From positions 186,001-250,000 of the forward strand of contig JAKPAC010000012.1 in assembly GCA_029779645.1 (NCBI GenBank): DNA of 64,000 bases, in the 5' to 3' direction. Source of the DNA: Actinomycetes bacterium (lineage in GTDB: Bacteria > Actinomycetota > Actinomycetes > Actinomycetales > Microbacteriaceae). Both the position numbers and the translations under genes were made by a program. The notes beneath the pieces were generated by a model. It was given only the letters and a program-made list of their open reading frames with translations, was not told the DNA's origin and did no database searches. Positions 1-15,076 of this stretch are shown piece by piece (position 1 is the stretch's first letter; the number at the start of each line of letters is the position of its first letter).

Positions 1-1
1 C

Positions 2-178
2 ATCAACGCCACGCACACGGGCTCTGCACGCTCCGGCATCGTGACCGGCGTCTGCACACCCGTGCACCTCGGCCGCACGCTCACCGTGCACGAGATCGTC
101 GTCACCGACGAGAGCGGGCGCCGCTGCTCGACCATCCGCATCACCAACATGCTCCTCGACCGCCCGAAGCAGGCCTAG
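2..178 (+). CDS. PaaI-family hotdog thioesterase, C-terminal part
   Basis: Only the last 58 codons are in the window; the start lies upstream. The visible frame begins INATHTGSARSG and ends at TAG after LLDRPKQA. The stretch VTGVCTPVHLGRTLTVHEI followed by a short strand and a basic turn is typical of the last beta strands of PaaI/DUF4442-type hotdog acyl-CoA thioesterases. From memory, a gene of this family often sits beside pdtaR and pyk in Micrococcales, which supports the call. Substrate cannot be told. It is convergent with pdtaR, and the two share the palindromic terminator that follows. Confidence 0.72.
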   Translation: MNATHTGSARSGIVTGVCTPVHLGRTLTVHEIVVTDESGRRCSTIRITNMLLDRPKQA

Positions 179-194
179 CCCACACGCAGCTGCA

Positions 195-230
195 ACGAGA
201 AACGGCCCGCAATTGCGGGCCGTTTCTCGT
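195..230. terminator. bidirectional hairpin terminator
   Basis: A perfect 36-base palindrome (two 18-base arms, centre between 212 and 213) starts ACGAGAAACGGCCCGC and ends with its exact complement. It lies between the stop of the thioesterase (178) and the stop of pdtaR (255). The A-rich outer 5' arm gives TTTCTC at the end of the hairpin on both strands, so it can terminate transcription from either side. Confidence 0.85.
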
Positions 231-254
231 GCATCCTGCTCGTCGGTGAGCGGA

Positions 255-875
255 CTAGTCCTTCTTGGGCGCGAGCTGCTCGATGATCGCCTTCGCGACA
301 TCCTGCATGGTCAGACGGCGATCCATCGACGCCTTCTGAATCCAGCGGAAGGCCTCGGGCTCGGTCAGGCCCATCTTCTCGTTCAGCAGGCCCTTCGCCC
401 GATCGACGAGCTTGCGGGTCTCGAACCGCTCGACGAGGTCGCCGACCTCCGCCTCGAGCGTGATGATCTGCTGGTAGCGGCTGAGCGCGATCTCGATCGC
501 GGGGAGCAGGTCGTTGGGCGTGAACGGCTTGACCACGTACGCGAGGGCGCCGGCCTCGCTCGCGCGCTCGACCAGCTCCTTCTGACTGAACGCGGTCAGC
601 AGCACGACGGGCGCGATGTGCGCCTTGTTGATGCGCTCGGCGGCGCTGATGCCATCCAGCTGCGGCATCTTCACGTCCATGATCACGAGATCGGGGCGAA
701 GCTCCGTGGCGAGGGCCACAGCGGTCTCGCCGTCACCAGCCTCGCCGACAACCTCGAAGCCGTTGTCACGGAGGATCTCGACGATGTCGAGACGGATCAG
801 CGATTCGTCTTCTGCAACGACGACGCGGCGAGGGGTGGCCGCCGCGGGCGGGATGGTTTCTGGCTCAGTCACCAT
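255..875 (-). CDS. pdtaR: PdtaR-like ANTAR response regulator
   Basis: Predicted output protein of a two-component system that acts on RNA by antitermination rather than on DNA. The 206-residue protein has a receiver domain (about 16-130) with acidic Asp23, phospho-acceptor Asp67 in VIMDVKMPQLDG, Thr94 in LLTAF and Lys116 in VVKPF, so the phosphorylation site is intact. An ANTAR domain follows (about 135-200; VDRAKGLLNEKMGLTEPEAFRWIQ). The layout and sequence match M. tuberculosis Rv1626 (PdtaR), whose partner kinase PdtaS is not in this window. ATG start at 875; divergent from tRNA-Leu, convergent with the thioesterase. Target RNAs cannot be inferred from this sequence. Confidence 0.93.
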   Translation of the reverse strand: MVTEPETIPPAAATPRRVVVAEDESLIRLDIVEILRDNGFEVVGEAGDGETAVALATELRPDLVIMDVKMPQLDGISAAERINKAHIAPVVLLTAFSQKELVERASEAGALAYVVKPFTPNDLLPAIEIALSRYQQIITLEAEVGDLVERFETRKLVDRAKGLLNEKMGLTEPEAFRWIQKASMDRRLTMQDVAKAIIEQLAPKKD

Positions 876-908
876 TGCATCTTACGATATGGTCAATCAG
901 GTACGTAC

Positions 909-991
909 GCCGGTGTGGCGGAATGGTAGACGCGGGGCACTCAAAATGCTTTGCTCGCAAGGGCGTGCGGGTTCGAGTCCCGCCACCGGTA
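909..991 (+). tRNA. tRNA-Leu (anticodon CAA)
   Basis: A full type II tRNA of 83 nt. The acceptor stem GCCGGTG (909-915) pairs with CACCGGT (984-990), with a terminal G-U pair and discriminator A991. The anticodon loop reads CTCAAAA, giving CAA, which reads UUG. The T arm is GCGGG-TTCGAGT-CCCGC (967-983), and there is a long variable arm as expected for leucine. CCA is not encoded. It is the only tRNA I found in the window. Confidence 0.96.
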
Positions 992-997
992 CGTGAA

Positions 998-1023
998 AAA
1001 GGCCGTCCTCCCGGACGGCCTTT
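998..1023. terminator. intrinsic terminator after pyk and tRNA-Leu
   Basis: Perfect 11-bp stem AAAGGCCGTCC / GGACGGCCTTT with a TCCC loop. Read on the minus strand it ends in a run of five T after the stem, so it is a good terminator for pyk (stop at 1059). On the plus strand only three T follow, still usable for the tRNA transcript that ends just before it. Confidence 0.85.
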
Positions 1024-1058
1024 CACGTTCGACGCGGGCTTTCCCGCTCCCGACTCGG

Positions 1059-2510
1059 CTACGTGCGCGCGGCCGTATACGCCGGCGCGGCGCCGTGCAC
1101 GGCATCCCCCACCTTGTGCACGCGGATGTCGTTCGTCGAGCCGATGATCCCGGGAGGCGAACCCGAGATCACCACGACCTTGTCGCCCACCTGCGCCTTG
1201 CCCGACGCGAGCAGATTCTGGTCGATCTGCAGGTACATCAGGTCGGTGTGCTCGACTCGCTCGACGAGGGTCGTCTGCACGCCCCAGGTGAGCGAGAGCC
1301 GCCGACGGATGCCCGGCTCCGGGGTGAAGGCGAGCATCGGGATCTTCGAGCGCAGCCGCGACATCCTGCGCGCCGAGTCTCCCGACTCGGTGAAGATGCA
1401 CAGGTACTTGGCGCGCACGAAGTCGGCCACCTCGACCGCGGCCATGGTGATCGCCCCGCCCTGCGTGCGCGGCGTCATGTTCAGCGGCGCGATGCGCTCG
1501 AGCCCGTGCTCCTCCGTCGAGTCCACGATACGCGCCATGGTCTCGACCACCTGCACCGGGTAGCTGCCCACGCTCGTCTCGCCGCTGAGCATGACCGCGT
1601 CGGCGCCGTCGAGCACCGCGTTCGCGACGTCGCTCGTCTCGGCGCGCGTGGGCACCGGGTTGTCGATCATCGACTCGAGCATCTGGGTGGCGACGATGAC
1701 GGGCTTCGCCATGCGGCGCGCGAACTCGACGGCCTGCTTCTGCACGATCGGCACGGCCTCCAGGGGCAGCTCGACGCCCAGGTCGCCGCGGGCGACCATG
1801 ATGCCGTCGAACGCGTCGACGATCTCCTCGAGGTGCTCGACCGCCTGCGGCTTCTCGATCTTCGCGATGACCGGGATGCGGCGACCCTCCTCGTCCATGA
1901 TGAAGTGCACCCGCTGCACGTCCTGCGCGTCACGCACGAACGAGAGCGCGATCAGGTCGGCGCCGATGCGCAGCGCCCAGCGCAGGTCGTCTTCGTCCTT
2001 CGCGCTCAGCGCGGGCACGTTCACGGCGACGCCGGGCAGATTGATGCCCTTGTTGTCCGAGACGTTGCCCGCCACGACCACCCGGGTCGTGACGACCGTG
2101 TCGTCGGCCGACATCACCTCGACGCGGACCCGGCCGTCGTCGATGAGGAGGAAGTCGCCCGGCTTCACGTCGTTCGGCAGGCCCTTGAACGTCGTCGAGA
2201 CGATCTCCTTCGTGCCGAGGATGTCATCCGTCGTGATCTTGAACGTGTCGCCGACCTCGAGAAAATGCGGGCCCGCCGCGAACTTGCCGAGACGGATCTT
2301 TGGGCCCTGGAGGTCGACGAGCACCGCGACCGAGCGACCGGCATCCTCGGCAGCCTTGCGCACATGCGCGTAGCTGAGCTCGTGCACCGAGTGCTCGCCG
2401 TGGCTGAGGTTCAGGCGCGCCACATCGACGCCGGCATCGATGATCGCTCGCACCGTGGCGAAGGTCGAGGTTGCGGGACCGAGTGTGGCGACGATTTTCG
2501 CGCGTCTCAT
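1059..2510 (-). CDS. pyk: pyruvate kinase
   Basis: Final glycolytic step: phosphoenolpyruvate plus ADP to pyruvate plus ATP; cytosolic. The 483-residue protein starts MRRAKIVATLGPAT, the usual N-terminus. It carries RLNLSHG (nucleotide and metal contacts), the catalytic and metal-binding stretch KIEKPQAVEHLEEIVDAF-x-GIMVARGDLGVEL, and MLSGETSVG near the phosphate site, followed by the C-terminal domain that binds effectors. The open frame runs further upstream, but that part is not pyruvate kinase-like, so the ATG at 2510 is chosen. A long hairpin lies between gltD and this start. Confidence 0.97.
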   Translation of the reverse strand: MRRAKIVATLGPATSTFATVRAIIDAGVDVARLNLSHGEHSVHELSYAHVRKAAEDAGRSVAVLVDLQGPKIRLGKFAAGPHFLEVGDTFKITTDDILGTKEIVSTTFKGLPNDVKPGDFLLIDDGRVRVEVMSADDTVVTTRVVVAGNVSDNKGINLPGVAVNVPALSAKDEDDLRWALRIGADLIALSFVRDAQDVQRVHFIMDEEGRRIPVIAKIEKPQAVEHLEEIVDAFDGIMVARGDLGVELPLEAVPIVQKQAVEFARRMAKPVIVATQMLESMIDNPVPTRAETSDVANAVLDGADAVMLSGETSVGSYPVQVVETMARIVDSTEEHGLERIAPLNMTPRTQGGAITMAAVEVADFVRAKYLCIFTESGDSARRMSRLRSKIPMLAFTPEPGIRRRLSLTWGVQTTLVERVEHTDLMYLQIDQNLLASGKAQVGDKVVVISGSPPGIIGSTNDIRVHKVGDAVHGAAPAYTAART

Positions 2511-2534
2511 GGCGATGCTCCAGTGGTGACTCCA

Positions 2535-2586
2535 GGGGGATGCGCGGATGTCGGCGCCACTGCGCCGGCGCATCCGCGCCTCCCCC
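2535..2586 (-). terminator. long hairpin between gltD and pyk
   Basis: Arms 2535-2550 and 2571-2586 pair over 16 positions with one mismatch (2541/2580), and an inner CGGCG/CGCCG stem (2552-2556 with 2563-2567) closes a 6-base loop. It begins 4 bases past the gltD stop and ends 24 bases before the pyk ATG. No T run follows. It is most likely the gltBD terminator, but since it also sits in the pyk leader it could act as a regulatory or processing element. Confidence 0.65.
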
Positions 2587-2590
2587 AAGC

Positions 2591-4049
2591 CTACGCGGGG
2601 TGCAGCCCGATGGCGACGTCGCCGGGCGCAACGGGAGCCGGAAGCTCCGATGAACCCATGAGGAACGCATCCACCCTCGCCGCGGCCGCGCGGCCCTCGG
2701 CGATCGCCCACACGATGAGCGACTGGCCGCGGCCCGCGTCGCCGGCGACGAACATGCCGGACTCGCTCGCGGCGTAGTGCGCGTCGCGCTCGAGCGTGCC
2801 GCGCGAGGTGAATCGCACCCCGAGCTGCTCCTCCAGCCCCTGCCGCTCCGGACCGGTGAAACCCATCGCGATCAGCACAAGATCAGCGGGGATCTCGCGC
2901 TCGGTACCGCTCTTGGGCACGCGTCGACCGTCCACGTACTCGGTCTCGGCCACGCGCAGCGCACGCACGCGGCCAGCCTCGTCGGCGAGGAACTCGACGG
3001 TCGAGGCGAGGTACACCCGCTCGCCGCCCTCCTCGTGCGCAGACTGCACCTCGAACAGGTTCGGCATCGTCGGCCACGGCTGCGCGTCGGTTCGCGATTG
3101 CGGAGGCTGCGTGCCGATCGCCAGGTTTGTGACGCTCCGTGCACCCTGTCGGTGCGCCGTGCCGATGCAGTCCGCGCCGGTGTCGCCACCGCCGATCACC
3201 ACGACATGCTTGCCCGTGGCCGAGATCTGCTCGGGAACCTCGTCGCCCGCGACCGCGCGATTCGAGTCGACGAGATACTCCATCGCGAAGTGCACCCCCG
3301 GCAGGTCGCGTCCCGGGATCGCGATGTCGCGAGGCACGGTCGCCCCGGTCGCGATCACCACGGCGTCGTAGCGCGAGCGCAGCTCCGCCCACGTGATGTC
3401 GACCCCGATGTGCACGCCCTCGCGAAAGCGCGTGCCCTCGGCGCGCATCTGGCGCAGCCGCGCCGCGATGTGCTCCTTCTCCATCTTGAAGTCGGGGATC
3501 CCGTAGCGAAGCAGGCCGCCGATGCGATCGTCGCGCTCGAACACGGCGACGGTGTGCCCGGCGCGGGTGAGCTGCTGCGCGGCGGCGAGCCCGGCCGGGC
3601 CGGAGCCCACGATCGCCACGGTCTTGCCGGTCATGCGCGCGGGCGGCTCGGGCTCGATCCAGCCCTTCGCGAACGCCTCGTCGGCGATCGACACCTCGAT
3701 CTGCTTGATCGTGACGGCCGGCTGGTTGATCCCGAGCACGCACGAGCTCTCGCACGGGGCCGGGCACAGCCGACCGGTGAACTCCGGGAAGTTGTTCGTG
3801 GCGTGCAGCCGTTCGCTCGCCTCGCGCCCCTCACCGCGTCGGGTGAGGTCGTTCCACTCGGGGATGAGGTTGCCCAGCGGGCATCCCTTGTGACAGAACG
3901 GGATGCCGCAGTCCATGCACCTGCTCGCCTGTCGGCGAAGCACCGCCTGGTCGCCCGGCTCGTACACCTCCTTCCAGTCCATGATTCGCACGGGCACGGG
4001 GCGGCGAGCGGGCAGCTCGCGTTCCGTCACCTTCAGAAAGCCTCTTGGA

Positions 4050-4057
<8 letters not shown>
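2591..4057 (-). CDS. gltD: glutamate synthase small subunit
   Basis: Electron-transfer subunit of NADPH-dependent GOGAT, which passes electrons from NADPH via FAD and [4Fe-4S] centres to GltB. In 488 residues it shows N-terminal cysteine clusters (Cys47, 50, 55, 59 in [15 protein letters not shown], and Cys97, 101, 105), the FAD-binding VGSGPAG (149-155), the NADPH-binding [13 protein letters not shown] near 290, and a late [17 protein letters not shown] contact. The GTG start overlaps the gltB stop by 8 bases and is preceded by a GGAGGT ribosome site inside gltB, so the two subunits are translationally coupled. Confidence 0.97.
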
Positions 4058-8636
<4,579 letters not shown>

Positions 8637-8737
8637 CGCGACCGTCCTCACTTGATTTCGCTGTGGGACGTCGTCGGCCCGTGGCAATTGGCATGAACTT
8701 GCAACTGCACCGGGGCGACGCGCGCGGGGTCTCGCGC

Positions 8738-9718
8738 CTACTTCGTGATTGCGGCTCTGCTCGTGGCTGCGGCCTTCAGCGCACCCGCCGGGGGCTCGCT
8801 CAGATCAACGAAGTCGGATTCGCTGTTTTGCGAGTGTACACCAGCCGGAGCGCCGTCCCAGCCACGGCCGGGACGATAGGGGCTCGGCTCGAGCCCCGGG
8901 TGGCGCCGCTTCTGCACGACGAAGATCACGAGTCCCAGCGCGATCGAGAGGATCGACCACCAGACGTTCACGCGCAGGCCCAGGAAGATCTCGGTCGGGT
9001 CGATGCGGATCGACTCCCACACCACGCGGCCGGCGCTGTACCAGATCAGGTACAGGGCGAACAGGCGGCCCCACTGCAGGCGGATGAACTTCTGCCCGGC
9101 CCACAGCAGCACCGCGGCGCCCAGCAGGTTCCAGATCACCTCGTAGAGGAAGGTGGGGTGAAACAGCGTGCCGGCCGGCAGCCCGGGCGGCCACGCCGGG
9201 TTGTCGCGGTCGATCTCGAGGCCCCACGGCAGCGTCGTGGGAAGGCCGAACAGCTCCTGGTTGAACCAGTTGCCGAAGCGTCCGAGCGCCTGCGCGATGA
9301 GCATGCCCGGCGCGAGCGCGTCGGCGAAGCTCCAGAAGCGGATCCCGCTCCAGCGGCAGCCCAGCCACGCGCCGATGGCGCCGCCGATGAGGGCGCCGTA
9401 GATCGCGATGCCGCCCTCCCAGATGCGGAAGATCGCGAAGAAATCGGTGCCCGGGCCGAAGTAGAACGCCGGGTGGGTGAGCACGTGGAAGATGCGGGCG
9501 CCGATGATCGCGAGCGGGATCGCGAGCAGGATGATGTCGATGACGATCCACGGCTCGGCACCGCGCTTGGTCAGCCGCGCGTTGGTGAGGAACGTCGCGA
9601 CGATGATGCCGACGATGATGCACAGCGCGTAGATGTAGATCCGCAGGGGGCCGATGTCGAAGTAGCTGACATCTGGGCTCGGGATGCTCGCGATTACCTG
9701 CAGTGCGGCGTTCATCAT
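8738..9718 (-). CDS. lgt: prolipoprotein diacylglyceryl transferase
   Basis: Membrane enzyme that moves diacylglycerol from phosphatidylglycerol to the lipobox cysteine of prolipoproteins. The 326-residue protein has about seven hydrophobic segments. Family motifs include [14 protein letters not shown] and the signature [13 protein letters not shown], followed by [12 protein letters not shown] and a late GR ([13 protein letters not shown]). A hydrophilic tail of roughly 45 residues after the last membrane segment is longer than in proteobacterial Lgt but common in actinobacteria. Two consecutive ATGs give a one-residue ambiguity in the start; AAGGAT lies about 9 bases upstream. It lies between trpA and gltB, 71 bases from trpA. 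Confidence 0.95.
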   Translation of the reverse strand: MMNAALQVIASIPSPDVSYFDIGPLRIYIYALCIIVGIIVATFLTNARLTKRGAEPWIVIDIILLAIPLAIIGARIFHVLTHPAFYFGPGTDFFAIFRIWEGGIAIYGALIGGAIGAWLGCRWSGIRFWSFADALAPGMLIAQALGRFGNWFNQELFGLPTTLPWGLEIDRDNPAWPPGLPAGTLFHPTFLYEVIWNLLGAAVLLWAGQKFIRLQWGRLFALYLIWYSAGRVVWESIRIDPTEIFLGLRVNVWWSILSIALGLVIFVVQKRRHPGLEPSPYRPGRGWDGAPAGVHSQNSESDFVDLSEPPAGALKAAATSRAAITK

Positions 9719-9789
9719 CGTTCGATCATCCTTGCTGAAGAGTTCGGAGCGTCGTGTGCTCCCTGAAGTCTAGTTCGAGTCTGACGGGC

Positions 9790-10577
9790 TCAGTGGGAGC
9801 GCGCCGCACCCTGGGCAAGCTCGCGGGCCGTTCGGGCGATGCCCTCGACGCCCCCGTCGCGCAGCGCGCGCACGAGCGCGGTGCCGATGATCGCGCCGTC
9901 GGCGTACTCGAGCACGCCGGCGACATGGTCGGCGGTCGAGATGCCGATTCCGACGCAGGCGCGCGCCGCGCCGTGCTCGCGCAGCCGCCCGACGAGCGTG
10001 CGGGCGTTGGCGTCGAGGGTCGCTCGCTCGCCGGTGATGCCCATCGTCGACACGGTGTAGATGAAGCCCGTCGAAGCCTCGGTGATCATCGCGAGGCGCT
10101 CGTCGCTGGAGGTCGGCGCCGCGAGGAACACGCGGTCGAGGCCCGTGCGCTCAGACGCGGCGATCCATTCCTGCGCCGCCTCGGGCGTGATGTCGGGTGT
10201 GATCAGCCCGGCGCCGCCGGCCGCCTTCAGGTCGTCGGCGAAGCGGTCGACGCCGTACTGGATGATCGGATTCCAGTAGCTCATCACGAGGATCGGGGCA
10301 TCCACGCGCGCCGAGATCTCGCGCACCGCCGTGAACAGGTCGCGCAGCCTGAAGCCGGCGGCCAGGGCGGCCTGGGTGGCCTGCTGGATGATCTCGCCGT
10401 CCATGACGGGGTCGGAGTACGGCGGGCCGAGCTCGAGGATGTCGAAGCCGTTCTCGACCACGGCGACCGCCGCGTCGATGCTCGTCTGCAGATCGGGGAA
10501 GCCCACGGGCAGGTACCCGACGAGGGCGCCCTTGCGCCGCTCGGCCGCCCCGGCCAGCGCGGCCTCGGTGCGTGCGC

Positions 10578-10581
<4 letters not shown>
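9790..10581 (-). CDS. trpA: tryptophan synthase alpha subunit
   Basis: Cleaves indole-3-glycerol phosphate to indole and glyceraldehyde 3-phosphate; indole passes to TrpB. The 263-residue TIM barrel starts [10 protein letters not shown] at an ATG that overlaps the trpB stop (ATGA). Catalytic Glu50 ([12 protein letters not shown]) and Asp61 (VMDG) correspond to E. coli Glu49 and Asp60. Phosphate-binding loops include [15 protein letters not shown] and the late [11 protein letters not shown]. The open frame extends further upstream inside trpB, but family length and the overlap support this start. Last gene of the his-trp unit. Confidence 0.96.
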
Positions 10582-11788
<1,207 letters not shown>

Positions 11789-11792
<4 letters not shown>

Positions 11793-12592
11793 GCGAGCGC
11801 GCCTCCTGGAAGCTCGAATCGGGATGCCTCGATGAACGAGGTCAGCGTGGCGACCGGGTCGCTCGTCACCAGCGCCTCGCCGATGAGCACGACATCCGCG
11901 CCGGAGCGGCGATAGTGCACGACATCGTCGACGCCAAGCACCGCGGACTCGGCGATCTTGATCACGCCGGCCGGGATGCGCTCAGCGAGGCGGCCGAACA
12001 GATCGCGATCGAGGTTGAAGGTGTTGAGGTCGCGGGCGTTGACGCCGATGAGCTGGGCACCGAGGTCGATCGCGCGTGCGAGCTCCTCGGCGCTGTGCGT
12101 CTCGACCAGCGGGGTCATGCCCAGCTCGAGGATGAGCTCGTACAGCTCGACCAGCAGCGGCTGCTCGAGCGCGGCCACGATGAGCAGCACCAGATCGGCA
12201 CCCGCGGCCCGCGCCTCGAACACCTGGTAGCGCGTGGCGATGAAGTCTTTGCGCAGCACGGGGATGTCGACCGCGGCGCGCACGGCCTCGAGGTCGGCCA
12301 GGCTGCCCTTGAATCTGCGACCCTCGGTGAGCACGCTCACCGTGCTCGCGCCGCCGATCTCGTACAGTCGTGCCAGCTGCGCCGGGTCGGCGATCTCGGC
12401 GAGGTCGCCGCGCGAGGGGCTCGCCCGCTTGACCTCGGCGATCACCTTCACGGCCTCGCCGGGGGCGAGCGCACGCAGGGCGTCTCGCGCGGCGGGCCTG
12501 GCAAGCGCCTCACGCTCGAGCGTCGCGAGCGGCTTGCGCGCCTCTCGCGACTGTGCATCCTGCACCGCGCCGGCCGTCAGGTCGGCGAGCAC
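11789..12592 (-). CDS. trpC: indole-3-glycerol phosphate synthase
   Basis: Fourth step of tryptophan synthesis: closes the indole ring from carboxyphenylamino-deoxyribulose phosphate. With the GTG at 12592 ([13 protein letters not shown]) the protein has 267 residues, the normal length of a stand-alone TrpC. It carries [15 protein letters not shown], the catalytic Lys in [37 protein letters not shown] and [11 protein letters not shown]. The start is 2 bases past the TGA of the upstream small membrane protein. No TrpF domain is fused; in actinobacteria that step is often done by bifunctional PriA/HisA, which is not in this window. Confidence 0.95.
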
Positions 12593-12594
12593 GA

Positions 12595-12825
12595 TCAGTG
12601 TGCCTTCGCTGAAACCTTGCTGCCGCCAACGCCGTAGCCGACGAGCTTCAGCACCCAGCCGACGAGCAGTCCCACCACGAGCAGGGCCGCGGAGCCGTAC
12701 ACCACGGCGGGCGCGTCCAGGAAGAAGGCAACCGTGCCGATGGCGAAGGCGAGCAGCATGATCGTCACCGCGATCCACGCTGCGGGCGAGTGGCCGTGAC
12801 CGGGGTCTGCGATGGGGTTGCTCAT
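12595..12825 (-). CDS. HGxxPAAW small membrane protein
   Basis: A 76-residue protein with two predicted membrane helices (about 15-36 and 42-65). The N-terminal motif GHGHSPAAW matches the actinobacterial HGxxPAAW family (DUF6704), recalled as a frequent neighbour of trpC. No biochemical role is known to me. It starts at ATG 12825, is followed after 2 bases by trpC, and lies 28 bases after the other Trp-operon membrane protein, so co-expression with tryptophan synthesis is likely. A role in Trp or indole handling at the membrane would be speculation. Confidence 0.85.
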   Translation of the reverse strand: MSNPIADPGHGHSPAAWIAVTIMLLAFAIGTVAFFLDAPAVVYGSAALLVVGLLVGWVLKLVGYGVGGSKVSAKAH

Positions 12826-12853
12826 GTTGCTCCTTCGATGGTTCAGGGACAGT

Positions 12854-13498
12854 CTAGCGGGCCGGGGGTGGGGTGTTTACATCGTCCACGCCGGTCGGGT
12901 CGATGCCCTTCGACAGCCCGTCCCAGCCGTCGATCGCATCCACCGGGCCGGCACCGCGCTGGGCCGACGCCTCCGACGCGGCGAAGCGCCGTCCGCTGCT
13001 GCGCCAGTGTCGGGCCGAGACGACGATGAAGATGCCGAACAGCGCGATCACCACCGCCGCGACGAGGGTGACGACCCCCCACGCGGTGGGGGTGATCCGG
13101 GCCACGAGCGTGCGAATCGACTCGTTCCCGCTGATGAAGGTCGCCTCGGTCACCGTCGACGCGATGGCGGTGATCGGCGTCGCCAATGCGAGGGGCGCGG
13201 TCATCGCAGTGAGCACGCCGCCGATCGCGAGCGTGAGCACGCCGAACACGATCCGCAGCACCGGACCGACGATCGCGAGCGCCGCGGCCAGGGCGAGCGC
13301 GGCCAGCGACAGCGGCGCGAGCACCGGCAGCGCCGCCGCACCCGAGACCTCGAGCGGGTGCTCGGTCACCTCGTGCAGCTCGACGAAGTACCACGGCTGC
13401 GTCGACGCGATCAGCCCGACGGCGCCCATGAGCAGCACGCCGAGCACCGCGATCATCCGGCCGCGAGCCAGGCCGTGCCTGCGTTCCTCTGCGCTCAT
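12854..13498 (-). CDS. Trp biosynthesis-associated membrane protein
   Basis: A 214-residue integral membrane protein placed between trpE and trpC. It shows an N-terminal helix (about 15-35), a pair near 55-100, and another near 140-162, then a charged cytosolic tail rich in Ser, Asp and Pro. The motif STQPWYFVEL early in the first external loop is typical of the family known as Trp_oprn_chp in actinobacteria. Function is unknown. Its fixed place in the trp operon suggests transport or an accessory role, but the sequence shows no catalytic residues. Confidence 0.85.
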   Translation of the reverse strand: MSAEERRHGLARGRMIAVLGVLLMGAVGLIASTQPWYFVELHEVTEHPLEVSGAAALPVLAPLSLAALALAAALAIVGPVLRIVFGVLTLAIGGVLTAMTAPLALATPITAIASTVTEATFISGNESIRTLVARITPTAWGVVTLVAAVVIALFGIFIVVSARHWRSSGRRFAASEASAQRGAGPVDAIDGWDGLSKGIDPTGVDDVNTPPPAR

Positions 13499-13546
13499 TG
13501 CATCCTCTGCATTCGTTCCGTGCTCCGCGCCGCGGTCAGCGGTCGT

Positions 13547-15076
13547 TCATTCGACTCGGCGCAGGCTGTTGGCAATCGCGATCGCGCGCAGCGGCGCGGC
13601 GGCCTTGTTGATCGCCTCCTGCTGCTCGGTCGCGGCCACGGACTGCGCGACGATCCCGGCACCGGCCTGCACCGATGCCGTGTTGCCGACGACGGTCGCC
13701 GTGCGGATCGCGATGGCGAGATCGGCGTCGCCCGAGAACGAGAAGTAGCCGACCACTCCCCCGTACACGCCGCGGGCGGCGGGCTCCAGCTGGTCGATGA
13801 GCTCGAGCGCGCGCGGCTTCGGCGCACCCGAGAGGGTGCCGGCCGGGAAGGTGGCGCGGAACACGTCGACTGGCGTGACGCCGGGCCGCAGCTCGGCCTC
13901 GACCGTCGAGACGATGTGCATCACGTGGCTGAAGCGCTCGATCCGCATGTGCTCCGTGACCGTGACCGTGTCGGCCCGGGCCACCGTGGCGAGGTCGTCA
14001 CGGGCGAGCTCCACGAGCATCTCGTGCTCGGCGCGCTCCTTGGGGTCGGCGAGCAGCTCGGCGGCGAGGGCGCTGTCGTGCTCGGGGGTCTCGCCTCGCG
14101 GCCGCGAGCCCGCGATCGGATGCGTGCGGGCCCGCCCGGCCGAGATGCGCACCAGCGCCTCGGGCGACGAGCCGACCACGTGGTAGCCGCGGCCCTGGAG
14201 GTCCTGCAGGTTCAGCAGGTACATGTACGGGCTTGGGTTGAGCGTTCGCAGGACCCGGTAGACGTCGAGCGGGGAGGCCGTCACCTCGGTGTCGAAGCGC
14301 TGCGAGATCACGACCTGGGCGACCTCACCGGCATCCACGTGCGCCTTCGCGCGATCGACCGCCGCCATGTACTCGGCCGCGGAGGTGCGTGCCGTGAAGG
14401 CCGGCGCCGCGTCGACGTCGAGCCGCTCGAGCACCGCCTCGGCGGGCGCCGCCAGCCGCGCCTGCAGGCTGTCGAGGCGCGCCTGGGCGTCGGCCCAGAG
14501 CACGTCGCCGTCGTGGGTGTCGTCGTTGAGCGCGTTCGCGACCAGGTGCACCATGCCCTGGGCGTGATCGATGGCGACCAGGTCGGCGACGAACGCGAGG
14601 GCCTGGCCGGGCACCGCGATCTCTGCGGGCGGGCCGTCGTCGAGCGGGACGATCTGCCGCACCGCATCCCAGCCGATGAACCCGACGAGCCCGCCGGTGA
14701 GCGGCAGGGCGTGCCGCCGAGCCTCCGCCGCCGTGGCCGGCGCGCTCCAGCGCTCGTGCAGCGTGCGAATGGCGTCGAGCGGAGCGAGCGGCTGCTCGGT
14801 CCCCAGCGCGCGGACGCTCGCGAGGCCGAGGTCGACCCACGCGGCTGCGGGCCCGTCCTGCGTCAGCAGGCCGAACGCGGCCGCGCCCACGAAGCTGTAT
14901 CGCGACCAGACGCCGTGCTCGGCGGACTCGAGCAGGAAGGTCCCGGCGCCGCCCTGCGCGACCTTGCGGTAGACGCCGAGGGGCGTCTCGCCGTCGGCGA
15001 AGAGCGTCCGCACGACGGGGATGACCGCCGCCTCAGCCAGCAGCGCGTCGAACTCCCCGCGGGTGGTGTCAGCCAT
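13547..15076 (-). CDS. trpE: anthranilate synthase component I
   Basis: Turns chorismate and ammonia (from the TrpG subunit, not in this window) into anthranilate. The 509-residue protein has the feedback-inhibition motif [17 protein letters not shown] near the N-terminus. The chorismate-binding domain contains [44 protein letters not shown] and [21 protein letters not shown]. It begins inside the last codons of hisI (8-base overlap), so the trp genes appear to be read through from the his genes. No leader peptide or attenuator fits before the start, since upstream sequence is coding. Confidence 0.96.
   Translation of the reverse strand: MADTTRGEFDALLAEAAVIPVVRTLFADGETPLGVYRKVAQGGAGTFLLESAEHGVWSRYSFVGAAAFGLLTQDGPAAAWVDLGLASVRALGTEQPLAPLDAIRTLHERWSAPATAAEARRHALPLTGGLVGFIGWDAVRQIVPLDDGPPAEIAVPGQALAFVADLVAIDHAQGMVHLVANALNDDTHDGDVLWADAQARLDSLQARLAAPAEAVLERLDVDAAPAFTARTSAAEYMAAVDRAKAHVDAGEVAQVVISQRFDTEVTASPLDVYRVLRTLNPSPYMYLLNLQDLQGRGYHVVGSSPEALVRISAGRARTHPIAGSRPRGETPEHDSALAAELLADPKERAEHEMLVELARDDLATVARADTVTVTEHMRIERFSHVMHIVSTVEAELRPGVTPVDVFRATFPAGTLSGAPKPRALELIDQLEPAARGVYGGVVGYFSFSGDADLAIAIRTATVVGNTASVQAGAGIVAQSVAATEQQEAINKAAAPLRAIAIANSLRRVE

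Noticed and set aside
875..908. Promoter elements between pdtaR and tRNA-Leu (TTGACC, TAAGAT, TACGAT)
   Set aside because: Hexamers are present on both strands, but none has a partner at proper spacing, so I could not assign a promoter to either gene.
8637..8687. Upstream TTG start for gltB
   Set aside because: It would add 17 residues before the normal propeptide; the ATG at 8636 has a good ribosome site and fits the family.
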